A stretch of 7,829 bases of DNA, from NCBI GenBank assembly GCA_011372845.1, contig DSAI01000070.1, forward strand, positions 1 through 7,829, in the 5' to 3' direction. Shown in pieces: positions 1 through 7,098 of this stretch (the first letter of the stretch is position 1; every line of letters begins with the position of its first letter). Position numbers and translations under genes: made by a program. The notes below the pieces were generated by a model. The model was not told the DNA's origin and made no database searches. It saw only the letters and a program-made list of their open reading frames with translations. This DNA comes from Actinomycetota bacterium. GTDB taxonomy: Bacteria > Actinomycetota > Coriobacteriia > Anaerosomatales > Anaerosomataceae.

Positions 1-399
1 CTCGGTCAGGCCGTATCCCTCGGTGAAGCGGTGGGGCACCATCGCCTCGACGCACCCTCCCAGCATGCGGAGCCCCAGTGCGGTGGTCGCTGCGGCGGAG
101 ATGCCGTCAAGGTCGAAATCGCCGAAGACGACGATCCTTTCGCGGGCGCGCACCGCCGCCGCTACCCGTGCGGCGGCGGCATCGAGGCCGAGGATATCCC
201 GGGTGGCCACCCAGTCGCGCTCAAGTGAAGGCGTGAGAAAGGCCCGCGCTTCATCTGCGGAAGCGATACCGCGCGCCAACAGGATGCCCGCCGTCACCAC
301 GGAGAGCCCCGTCTCGCGCGCAAGGCGCCTGGCGTCGTCGGCGTCTGGGCGCGCGACATCCCAGCGACGGCGGCATGCGGCGGTATCGGTGACGGTCAT
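1..399 (-). CDS. recJ: Single-stranded-DNA-specific exonuclease RecJ, N-terminal part (cut by window edge)
   Basis: RecJ is a 5'-3' single-strand DNA exonuclease of the DHH phosphoesterase family, acting in recombination and repair in the cytoplasm. The first 133 residues are present; the rest lies beyond the left edge (family members are usually well over 550 residues). Visible signatures are an N-terminal RRRW segment, a TGLSVVTAGILLARGI stretch like the usual L-G-L-S...LL..RGI, a FLTPSL motif, and DHH motif I as GDFDLDGISA at residues 92-101 (usual form GDYDVDGI-A). PHRFTEGYGL at 122-131 follows, as in the family. The metal-binding aspartates of motif I are kept; Tyr-to-Phe and Val-to-Leu are conservative. 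The ATG at 399 is the only sensible start; there is no good Shine-Dalgarno, but a TACAAT box sits exactly where a leaderless transcript would need it. The gene lies 71 nt downstream of secF on the same strand. The DHH catalytic motif itself is outside the window. Confidence 0.93.
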   Translation of the reverse strand, partial: MTVTDTAACRRRWDVARPDADDARRLARETGLSVVTAGILLARGIASADEARAFLTPSLERDWVATRDILGLDAAAARVAAAVRARERIVVFGDFDLDGISAAATTALGLRMLGGCVEAMVPHRFTEGYGLTE

Positions 400-405
400 G
401 CGCCT

Positions 406-411
406 ATTGTA
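406..411 (-). promoter_or_regulatory. Candidate -10 box (TACAAT) for recJ, predicting a leaderless transcript
   Basis: On the minus strand TACAAT matches the sigma-70-type -10 consensus at five of six positions. Six nucleotides separate it from the A of the recJ ATG at 399, which puts +1 on the start codon itself. No good -35 hexamer is seen at 16-18 nt spacing. The absence of a clear Shine-Dalgarno ahead of recJ agrees with leaderless translation. Inference from sequence only. Confidence 0.4.
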
Positions 412-415
412 ACCG

Positions 416-447
416 CGGAGACCGGCCCCAGAAGGAGCCGGTCTCCG
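416..447 (-). terminator. Perfect 11-bp inverted repeat between secF and recJ, possible terminator or attenuator
   Basis: CGGAGACCGGC at 416-426 is exactly complementary to GCCGGTCTCCG at 437-447 with a 10-nt loop. The RNA hairpin would be very stable in either direction. It lies 23 nt downstream of the secF stop, the usual place for a terminator. On the minus strand the following bases are CGGTTACAAT, so there is no U-tract; a classical intrinsic terminator is therefore not fully supported. It might instead end transcription inefficiently, protect the secDF mRNA 3' end, or insulate the recJ promoter that follows it directly. Confidence 0.45.
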
Positions 448-470
448 TATCCGCCCGAACCGGGCCGAGT

Positions 471-1388
471 CTACTTGGCCGCATGCGCCGCGTACTTGCG
501 CTTGAGCGCCTGGAACTTCGGCTCGCGCTCCTTCCAGACCGCATAGAGCGGGCTCGCCAATCCGATCGTGGAGTAGGCGGCTGCCAGCAGGCCCATCGCC
601 ATCGCGAACGCGAAGTCGCGCAGCGTCTCCCCGCCGAAGAAGAAGAGCGCGAACACGGGAATCACCTGGATGAGGCCGGTGTTCACCCATCGCATCAGCA
701 CCTGGTTGATCGACTCGTTCGTCATCTCCATGAAGCTCATCTTCGTGAGTCCTGTCGCGTTCTCACGGATGCGGTGGAAGACCACGATCGTGTCGTACAG
801 CGAGTAGCCGAGGATCGTGAGCACCGCGGCGATCGTGTTCGGCGTCACCTCACGTCCGGAGATGGCGTACACACCGAGCACGATAGTGGTGTCGTGCAGC
901 AGCGCCAGCACTGCTGTGAGCGACATCTTGTACTCGAACCGGAGCGAGATGTAGATGAGAATGGCGACGATGGAAACGGCGAGCGCCACCAGCGACGCCT
1001 CGGTCACGTTGTCGCCCCAGCCGGGTCCGATGGTCGTGACGTTCGCGTCTTGCGGGGGAAGGCCGAGCATCTCGCTTACCGCCGAGAACGCCTCCTGGGC
1101 CCGTGCCGTATCCGACTCCGCGGTCCGCACGATGAAACCGCCGTCGTCGGTGGGCTGGATGGTGGCGTTGGAGGTATCCGGAACGCCTGCTTCCTCAAGC
1201 GCGGCACGCACGTCCTCCGTGGTGACCCCCTCGGCGCCCGAAAGCGTCATCGTGGTCCCGCCCTGGAAGTCGATGCCGAACGTCAAGCCCCTGATGAGGA
1301 GTGCGGCGATGCTGATCGCGACAAGTGCGCCCGACAGCGCGAAGAAGTACTTCTTCTTTCCCATGAAATCGATGCGTGTCTTAGCCAC
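471..1388 (-). CDS. secF: Protein translocase subunit SecF
   Basis: SecF pairs with SecD in the cytoplasmic membrane and uses the proton-motive force to pull exported proteins through SecYEG. The 305-residue product shows the family plan: a first membrane helix at about 14-33, GIDFQGG at 38-44, a small periplasmic domain, then IGPGWG at 120-125 leading into a cluster of helices (about 130-150, 157-177, 184-204, 236-251, 259-283). The TM4 motif is GYSLYDTIVVFHRIREN at 194-210, with Asp199 kept where the family has its key acidic residue, and Arg233 is kept in the next motif. Around these, family-typical residues differ: His205 where Asp is common, and MRWVNTG at 232-238 in place of the usual RT..TS pattern. 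The start is GTG at 1388, which overlaps the secD stop by 8 nt (GTGGCTAA) and has AAAGGGGG at 1397-1404, 8 nt upstream. Translation is probably coupled to secD. The later in-frame ATG at 1364 lacks this context. Confidence 0.96.
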   Translation of the reverse strand: MAKTRIDFMGKKKYFFALSGALVAISIAALLIRGLTFGIDFQGGTTMTLSGAEGVTTEDVRAALEEAGVPDTSNATIQPTDDGGFIVRTAESDTARAQEAFSAVSEMLGLPPQDANVTTIGPGWGDNVTEASLVALAVSIVAILIYISLRFEYKMSLTAVLALLHDTTIVLGVYAISGREVTPNTIAAVLTILGYSLYDTIVVFHRIRENATGLTKMSFMEMTNESINQVLMRWVNTGLIQVIPVFALFFFGGETLRDFAFAMAMGLLAAAYSTIGLASPLYAVWKEREPKFQALKRKYAAHAAK

Positions 1389-2727
1389 GGGTATCGCCCC
1401 CTTTCACTCCCCAGAAAGCAGGCGCTTTCGACATCGTCCCCTCGGCAAGCATGCGGACGATCGGACCGGTGAACAGGAGCGCCGCCACAAGGTCGATCGC
1501 GATGCCCAGTATCAGGGTGAACGCGAAGCCGCGCACCGGACCGATCGCGAGGGCGTAGAGCGCGATGGCCGAGACGAGGGTCACGATGTCGGCGTCGATG
1601 CTGGTGCCGATCGCATGCCGCACCGCCGACTTCGCTGCGCTGCGGTGCGTCCTGCCGGCCTCGATCTCCTCCTTGAGACGCTCGAATATGAGAATCGACG
1701 TGTCGACGGCCACACCGATACTCAGAATCAGACCGGCGATGCCCGGAAGGGTGAGAGCGAAGGCGTTCATCCGCGAGAGGATGCCGAGCGAGCCGAGCAT
1801 GAGCAGCGCGTACGCCACGAGGGCCACGATGCTCACGAGACCCAGGCCACGGTAGTAGGCGACCATGAACGCTGCCACCAGTGCGAGTCCTACAAGACCC
1901 GCCAGCAGCCCCTGGTCGAGCGATTCTTTGCCAAGGGTCGGTCCCACGAGTCGCGACTCATCGATCGCCACCTCGGCGGGCATAGCTCCCGACTGCAGGA
2001 TCGCCGCGAGGCCCTTGGCCTCGTCCACGGTGAAACTGCCGGTGATGAGCGTGTCGCCGTCGAGGATCGGCGTCTGGACCGCGGGGGCTGATTTCGCCCG
2101 GCCGTCCAGCGCGATCAGGACCTGACCACGGGTGGCCGACAAACGCGTCGTCACATCGCCCCACACGTCGGCACCCTCGCCGCTCATGGAGATAGACACG
2201 GCGAGATTGCCGTACTCGTCGGTGGTGACACGGGCATCGGTCACGACCTCGCCGGTCATGAACGGCTCGTACCCCTCGGGATCGAGCTGCGGGAGCGTCG
2301 TCTCCTCGCCCGAGTATTCGGCCTCCAGCTGCTGCGCGATGAGGTCGAGCGTGGCGGTATCGGTGACGCTGGTCAGATCCACGAACTCCAGCTTGCCGGG
2401 CTCGCCCAGCAACCTGAGCGCGTCCTGTGCGTTCTGCACGCCGGGAAGTTGCACGAGGAAGGACCGCTGCCCCTGGCGCTGCACGCTGGCTTCGCTCACT
2501 CCGAACCCGTTCACGCGCTCGATCAGAATCGTCTCCACCCGGCTCATCGTTTCCTCGGTCAGTTCCCCGGCACCCAGTGGTGACGCCGTGAGCGTGACCG
2601 AGAGGCCGCCCTTGATGTCCAGACCCTGCGTTATCTTCTCCTCGACCGGCCAGAACGACCACACCGAGACGGCGAGCAACAGGGCCAACGCAATCAGGGC
2701 CCAGGCGTTCGTTGGCTTCAGCTTCAT
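1381..2727 (-). CDS. secD: Protein translocase subunit SecD
   Basis: SecD is the partner of SecF in the SecDF proton-driven export motor. The 448-residue protein is the shorter form usual outside proteobacteria (E. coli SecD is about 615). The N-terminal membrane helix is about 9-26; GLDIKGGLSVTL at 35-46 is the family entry motif. The outward-facing P1 region includes VNGFGVSEASV (72-82), VQLPGV (92-97) and LDGRAKSAP (207-215). LQSGAMPAEV at 244-253 and VGPTLG at 261-266 precede five further helices (about 272-291, 295-316, 324-345, 377-395, 400-421). TLPGIAGLILSIGVAVD at 326-342 ends with Asp342, the position of the conserved transport aspartate in TM4 of SecD. The following residues are TSILIFERLKEE where ANVLIFERIKEE is common. 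Start ATG 2727 follows a rather distant GAGGGG at 2741-2746 (13 nt). The gene lies 43 nt after yajC and overlaps secF. Confidence 0.97.
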   Translation of the reverse strand: MKLKPTNAWALIALALLLAVSVWSFWPVEEKITQGLDIKGGLSVTLTASPLGAGELTEETMSRVETILIERVNGFGVSEASVQRQGQRSFLVQLPGVQNAQDALRLLGEPGKLEFVDLTSVTDTATLDLIAQQLEAEYSGEETTLPQLDPEGYEPFMTGEVVTDARVTTDEYGNLAVSISMSGEGADVWGDVTTRLSATRGQVLIALDGRAKSAPAVQTPILDGDTLITGSFTVDEAKGLAAILQSGAMPAEVAIDESRLVGPTLGKESLDQGLLAGLVGLALVAAFMVAYYRGLGLVSIVALVAYALLMLGSLGILSRMNAFALTLPGIAGLILSIGVAVDTSILIFERLKEEIEAGRTHRSAAKSAVRHAIGTSIDADIVTLVSAIALYALAIGPVRGFAFTLILGIAIDLVAALLFTGPIVRMLAEGTMSKAPAFWGVKGGDTRG

Positions 2728-2770
2728 CTGGTTCGACTATCCCCTCTTCCTCGCGCCCCGGAGGGCGACC

Positions 2771-3031
2771 CTATACCTCGAGACGTGACGCCACTGCGGA
2801 CCGGGCGAACTCGATCACCACGCCGGGGGCGACCTCAAGACCTACCCGGTCACCGTCGATGGTGCGCACCGTGCCGTACAACCCGCCCATCGTGACGACC
2901 CGGTCCCCCTCGGCAAGCGACGCCACAAGAGCGGCATGCTCCTTCTGGCGCTTCTGTTGCGGACGAATCATCAACAGGTAGAACGCCCCGAAGATGACGA
3001 CGAGAGAAAGCAGCTGACCGTACTGTTCCAT
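2771..3031 (-). CDS. yajC: Preprotein translocase subunit YajC
   Basis: YajC is a small single-pass membrane protein that associates with SecDF and the Sec translocase; its exact role is not settled and it is often dispensable. The product is 86 residues, normal for the family. One membrane helix lies at about 6-22, followed directly by the diagnostic MIRPQQKRQKEH at 21-32. The cytoplasmic domain carries GDRVVTMGGLYGTV at 42-55 and LEVAPGVVIEFARSAV at 65-80, all expected positions. The start ATG at 3031 is fixed by GGAGGT six nt upstream. The yajC-secD-secF order is a very common operon, and this is its first gene here. A second ORF in another frame over the same bases has no family features. 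Confidence 0.96.
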   Translation of the reverse strand: MEQYGQLLSLVVIFGAFYLLMIRPQQKRQKEHAALVASLAEGDRVVTMGGLYGTVRTIDGDRVGLEVAPGVVIEFARSAVASRLEV

Positions 3032-3037
3032 GGTGAG

Positions 3038-3043
3038 ACCTCC
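3038..3043 (-). promoter_or_regulatory. Strong Shine-Dalgarno (GGAGGT) of yajC
   Basis: GGAGGT on the minus strand, six nt before the yajC ATG, is close to the ideal anti-16S match. It is much stronger than those of secD or recJ, and it settles the yajC start. Confidence 0.8.
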
Positions 3044-3062
3044 ATGACTTCACACACGAGCA

Positions 3063-3081
3063 TCGCGCCCTTACGGCGCGA
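3063..3081 (-). promoter_or_regulatory. 7-bp hairpin in the intergenic leader upstream of yajC
   Basis: TCGCGCC at 3063-3069 pairs perfectly with GGCGCGA at 3075-3081 around a 5-nt loop. In the minus-strand transcript it lies between the candidate yajC promoter and the yajC ribosome site. It could be a leader structure, or the end of the tgt message, although no U-tract follows (TGCTCGTG). The remainder of the 144-nt gap 3032-3175 shows only the candidate promoter listed separately. Confidence 0.3.
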
Positions 3082-3093
3082 GCGCATCAACGC

Positions 3094-3102
3094 ATCATAG
3101 CA
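3094..3102 (-). promoter_or_regulatory. Candidate extended -10 (TGC-TATGAT) for the yajC-secD-secF operon
   Basis: On the minus strand TATGAT (3099-3094) is preceded by TG at the extended -10 position (TGCTATGAT). It matches the hexamer consensus at five of six bases. A TTGATG lies 20 nt upstream, too far for a normal -35, so this would be an extended -10 promoter. Predicted +1 is near 3087, giving a leader of about 56 nt that contains the hairpin at 3063-3081. The GC-rich background makes an AT-containing box here more notable, but it is unproven. Confidence 0.4.
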
Positions 3103-3175
3103 TCAGTGCAAAACGGCTCCATCAACACGATGCACACGGCCATCGCGTCGCACGTGACCGCGGCCCGGAGCGACT

Positions 3176-4363
<1,188 letters not shown>

Positions 4364-4365
4364 TT

Positions 4366-4370
4366 AGGGG
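4366..4370 (+). promoter_or_regulatory. Ribosome binding site (AGGGG) deciding the sigma factor start
   Basis: AGGGG lies 8 nt before the ATG at 4379 but only 2 nt before the in-frame GTG at 4373. The spacing favours ATG 4379, provided transcription starts upstream of this site. If the ECF promoter at 4338-4363 is the main one, this site would be at or partly upstream of +1. Confidence 0.45.
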
Positions 4371-4378
4371 ATGTGGGC

Positions 4379-4951
4379 ATGGTCACTCGCGTGACGAGCG
4401 ACGCCGATCTGGTCGCCGCGGCCGCATCAGGCGACCACAGCGCCTATGCGACGCTCGTCCGTCTCCATGCCGACGCGGTCTACGCGCACGCGCTGCGCTT
4501 CTTCGGCGATGTGCCGACCGCCGAAGACGCGACGCAGGAGGTGTTCCTCAAGGTGTTCCGCAGCCTCGGCAGCTTCGATGGCCGGGCCCGTCTCAGCACC
4601 TGGCTGTACCGGGTCACGCGGAACGTCTGCCTCGATATGGTGCGTGCTGGCAAGCGCACGCCGCTGCCTCTCGACCCGGTCGACCTCGAGCCCCTCTCCC
4701 AGGCAGACTTCTCCGATGATGTGGCCTTCGCAGGCGCACTCGAGGTCGCGATCGCCACGCTTCCACCGGAAGAACGCGAGGCCCTCGGCGCAGTGGGGCT
4801 GTTCGGACTGACGTACGCCGAGGCGTCGGGGACGCTGGGCATCCCCGAAGGCACAGTGAAGTCGAGGGTGTTCCGCGCGAGGCGAGCGCTGACCCACATT
4901 CTCCGGATGGCGGAGGGAGGTGACCACGATGGACTGCCTCAAAGCGGCTGA
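4379..4951 (+). CDS. ECF-family RNA polymerase sigma factor (SigE/RpoE-like)
   Basis: This 190-residue protein has the two domains of an extracytoplasmic-function sigma factor, which redirects RNA polymerase to a small stress regulon. Region 2 spans about 10-93: DLVAAAASGDHSAYATLV, then EDATQEVFLKVFRSLGSFDG at 49-68, RLSTWLYRVTRNVCLDMVR at 71-89, with the usual AEDATQEVF core-binding and STWLYRVTRN -10 recognition patterns. Region 4 spans about 124-175: LPPEEREALG, LTYAEASGTLGIPEGTVKSR at 144-163, the -35-binding helix-turn-helix, then VFRARRAL. No region 3 and no C-terminal extension are seen. Start ATG 4379 is chosen on ribosome-site spacing; GTG 4373 is the alternative. The last 23 nt overlap the anti-sigma gene, so the two are cotranslated in step. 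The exact ECF group and its target regulon cannot be read from the sequence. Confidence 0.94.
   Translation: MVTRVTSDADLVAAAASGDHSAYATLVRLHADAVYAHALRFFGDVPTAEDATQEVFLKVFRSLGSFDGRARLSTWLYRVTRNVCLDMVRAGKRTPLPLDPVDLEPLSQADFSDDVAFAGALEVAIATLPPEEREALGAVGLFGLTYAEASGTLGIPEGTVKSRVFRARRALTHILRMAEGGDHDGLPQSG
4916..4923 (+). promoter_or_regulatory. Strong Shine-Dalgarno (GGAGGTGA) inside the sigma gene for the anti-sigma gene
   Basis: GGAGGTGA at 4916-4923 is a full match to the 16S tail, 5 nt before ATG 4929. It fixes the anti-sigma start at 4929 and excludes the in-frame GTG at 4920, which lies inside the site itself. The site is embedded in the 3' end of the sigma gene, which suggests tight stoichiometric coupling. 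Confidence 0.85.
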
Positions 4952-5963
4952 GACGCTCTCTGCGGCATATGACGGTGTACCGGTGGAACCCGGGCTGTTG
5001 GACCGCGCGCATGCTCACTGCGCGACCTGCCCTGAGTGCGCTGCGTTCGCGGAGACCCTTGCGCGGATGGGACACGTGGCGCCTCCGCGGGCTCCGGCCC
5101 CGCTCGTCGAGAGGATCATCGAGGCCACTCGCGCCGAGGCGGACGCTCTGAAGGCGGCACCCGCCCGACAGACCGCGATGTTCGGGACCGCAGGACCGGC
5201 GCAACCCTCGCGCAGAGGGCTCCTCCCGTCGTGGTGGCAGCCACGCATGACCGCGTTCGTGTCCGCGGCTGCGGTACTCCTCGTGGGAGTGGTCGCATCC
5301 CTCGCTCTGATCGGCCAGGCCGGGCTGACGGGCTCGGAGGCGGACCTTGAGCAGTCGCTCGATTCGTACACGATCGACGCGACGGTAGCGGACGACGCAG
5401 GCGACCGTGGCGCCGAGGAGAGCGCTGAGGCGCTCGGCGAGGCTCCCGCAGAGGACGCGCCGTCCACGACTATGCCCGCCCCACCCTACGTGATGTGGAA
5501 CGAGACCGTGTACGTGCACACCGGGGAACTGCTCGAGATCCCCTCGGAGGCAACGACACAGGGTGTCACGGTAAGCGACCTCGATGACCCGGAGGGTCCC
5601 CGGGAGCGCGCGGTCATCGCCGACCCCGACGACCCGGCGACGATCTTCGTGCGCACGTCCAACGGTGGCGTCATGGGCTTCGAGCGAGTGGTGAGGACTC
5701 TCGGCCTGCGCGAGTACGCGCTTGTGACCGATCAGGCGATACCCGCTTTCGGCACGTGGCCCCGGTTGCCCTCACGGTTCGAGACGGCAGAGGCCGACGG
5801 TTCGCCTGCGTTCACGCTCATCGGCTTCGACGACCTGAACGTGGACGTGTATGTCCCACCGGCCGGGGACATGGCCGACGGGTTCGCCGTGGCGCCGGGC
5901 ACATCCCCCGACGACCCGGCCGCAGGCAACCCCTACTGGACCTGGTGGGAGCCCGTCCCGTAG
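4929..5963 (+). CDS. Membrane-anchored zinc-finger anti-sigma factor with an unrecognised extracytoplasmic domain
   Basis: Probably binds and holds the sigma factor encoded just before it until an envelope signal releases it. The 344-residue product begins with a putative-zinc-finger anti-sigma domain (zf-HC2 type): Cys3, then HCATCPEC with His30-x3-Cys34-x2-Cys37, the classic HxxxCxxC site. A proline/arginine-rich cytoplasmic linker (about 50-107) leads to one membrane helix at about 108-129. An acidic Asp/Glu/Ala-rich stalk (about 135-180) is followed by a roughly 160-residue outward-facing domain from about 187 to the C-terminus. This last part has short hydrophobic strands, WNETVYVHTGE at 190-200, a GGVMGFERVVRTLG stretch, and an aromatic end NPYWTWWEPVP. 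I do not recognise it as any named sensor domain. The overlap with the sigma gene and the ribosome site at 4916-4923 support cotranscription. The function of the first 130 residues is secure by family; the sensing role is inferred. Confidence 0.88.
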   Translation: MDCLKAAETLSAAYDGVPVEPGLLDRAHAHCATCPECAAFAETLARMGHVAPPRAPAPLVERIIEATRAEADALKAAPARQTAMFGTAGPAQPSRRGLLPSWWQPRMTAFVSAAAVLLVGVVASLALIGQAGLTGSEADLEQSLDSYTIDATVADDAGDRGAEESAEALGEAPAEDAPSTTMPAPPYVMWNETVYVHTGELLEIPSEATTQGVTVSDLDDPEGPRERAVIADPDDPATIFVRTSNGGVMGFERVVRTLGLREYALVTDQAIPAFGTWPRLPSRFETAEADGSPAFTLIGFDDLNVDVYVPPAGDMADGFAVAPGTSPDDPAAGNPYWTWWEPVP

Positions 5964-5984
5964 TGCGACAGGCCCAACGCACGC

Positions 5985-7019
5985 CTACAGGATCAGCATG
6001 GCGTCGCCGAAGGAGAGGAAGCGGTACTTCTCCGCTCGCGCTGCGTCGTACGCGCGCATGATCAGGTCGCGTCCGGCGAACGCGCTCACCATCATCAGAA
6101 GCGTCGAGCGCGGGACATGGAAGTTCGTTATCAGCGCATCCACCACACCGAACGAGAAACCGGGCAGGATGAAGAGGTCCGTGGCGCCCTCGGCAGACTC
6201 GACGAGCCCGGTCTGCTCGTTGTACGCGCTCTCCAGAGCCCGCACTGCGGTCGTCCCCACGGCGATCACCCGGTTCCCGCGGGCCCGCGCGTCGTTGACG
6301 GCATCGGCGGTGGATCCCGGTACCCGGTAGTGTTCCGTGTGGATGACGTGGTCGGCCGGGTCCTCCTCGGCCACAGGACGGAACGTGTCGAGCCCCACGT
6401 CGAGCTCCACGGTCCCGATGTGCACGCCGGCGCGCTGCGCCTCATCGAGCAGTCCACGCGTGAAGTGAAGCCCCGCAGTGGGCGCCGCCACGCTGTGCTC
6501 GTCCGTGGCGTAGACCGTCTGGTACTGCTCCGGGTCGCTCAGCGGCTCGGTGATGTACGGCGGCAGCGGCATCTCGCCGAGACGGTGAACGGCGTCGATG
6601 AAGCGGCCCGACGTGGTGTGGAACTGGATGAGCCTCACGCCGGACCCCTCCAGCACGTCGATCACGAGTCCGGTCAACTCACCGTCGCCGAAGACGATCC
6701 GCGCACCCGGCTTGAGCCGGCGTCCGGGCTTCACGAGACACTCCCAGGTGTCGCCATACTGCTTGCGGAGGAGCAGGACCTCCACAGCGCCACCGGTCTC
6801 GTCCTTGGCGCCGTGCAGTCGAGCCGGAAGCACGCGCGTCTCGTTCACCACAAGAACGTCCCCTGCGCGCAGGTATTCGAGCACGTCGGTGAAGCGCCTG
6901 TGGTCGATCTGGCCGCTCACCCGGTCCAGGACCAGCAGCCTGCAGAAGTCGCGCGGCTCGACCGGGTGCTGCGCGATCAGCCCGCTCGGCAGGTCGTAAT
7001 CGAAATCATCGGTCCTCAC
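5985..7019 (-). CDS. queA: S-adenosylmethionine:tRNA ribosyltransferase-isomerase QueA
   Basis: QueA transfers and isomerises the ribosyl part of S-adenosylmethionine onto preQ1 in tRNA, making epoxyqueuosine. The 344-residue protein covers the family end to end. Motifs seen: NETRVLPARLHG (59-70), WECLVKPGRRL (92-102), GEMPLPPYI (148-156), YQTVYA (166-171), SVAAPTAGLHFT (176-187), HVIHTEHY (224-231), VIAVGTTAVRALES (251-264), DLFILPGFSF (281-290), and LITNFHVPRSTLLMMVSAFAG (296-316). The normally conserved HVGxGTF motif reads LDVGLDTFRPV at 206-216, with His and Gly both replaced by Asp. The segment just before SVAAPTAG is TDEH rather than the common PG form. The start is GTG at 7019, with AAAGG at 7028-7032 eight nt upstream. 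It converges with the anti-sigma gene (21 nt between stops) and follows queH by 79 nt with its own promoter-like sequence. Confidence 0.97.
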   Translation of the reverse strand: MRTDDFDYDLPSGLIAQHPVEPRDFCRLLVLDRVSGQIDHRRFTDVLEYLRAGDVLVVNETRVLPARLHGAKDETGGAVEVLLLRKQYGDTWECLVKPGRRLKPGARIVFGDGELTGLVIDVLEGSGVRLIQFHTTSGRFIDAVHRLGEMPLPPYITEPLSDPEQYQTVYATDEHSVAAPTAGLHFTRGLLDEAQRAGVHIGTVELDVGLDTFRPVAEEDPADHVIHTEHYRVPGSTADAVNDARARGNRVIAVGTTAVRALESAYNEQTGLVESAEGATDLFILPGFSFGVVDALITNFHVPRSTLLMMVSAFAGRDLIMRAYDAARAEKYRFLSFGDAMLIL

Positions 7020-7053
7020 GTGCGCGGCCTTTCGGAACGGATACCCTGGCGGC

Positions 7054-7063
7054 AGTGTACCGC
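7054..7063 (-). promoter_or_regulatory. Candidate queA promoter element (GCGGTACACT), shared with queH
   Basis: On the minus strand GCGGTACACT ends in TACACT, a reasonable -10 hexamer. Its first T is 40 nt from the queA start base, giving a leader of about 28 nt that includes the AAAGG ribosome site. The same 10-mer lies upstream of queH with the same distance to its start. No TTGACA-like -35 is seen. It may be a promoter, a regulator site, or both. Confidence 0.45.
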
Positions 7064-7064
7064 A

Positions 7065-7075
7065 GGCGGTCCGCC
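7065..7075. promoter_or_regulatory. Perfect inverted repeat (GGCGG-T-CCGCC) beside the queA -10
   Basis: GGCGG at 7065-7069 and CCGCC at 7071-7075 are complementary around a single T, making an 11-nt palindrome-like site in the spacer region of the candidate queA promoter. It could be an operator. Such G/C words are frequent in a GC-rich genome, so support is weak. Confidence 0.2.
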
Positions 7076-7098
7076 CGGGGACGCATCATCACGCCGCT

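Noticed and set aside
483..1472. Long plus-strand open frame opposite secF and the end of secD
   Set aside because: It is the antisense shadow of clear SecF/SecD coding sequence: Arg/His/Glu-rich composition, no family motifs and no ribosome site.
955..2091. Long plus-strand open frame opposite secF and secD
   Set aside because: Spans antisense of two well-supported genes and translates to low-complexity charged sequence with no recognisable motif.
4373..4378. GTG start for the sigma factor two codons upstream
   Set aside because: Only 2 nt from AGGGG, so spacing favours ATG 4379. It remains possible if the ECF promoter gives a leaderless message starting at 4373.
5960..5988. Hairpin between the convergent anti-sigma and queA ends (GTAGTGCG paired with CGCAC...TAC)
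   Set aside because: Only 5 bp plus 3 bp across a 3-nt bulge, overlapping both stop codons and without a T-tract; too weak to call a terminator.
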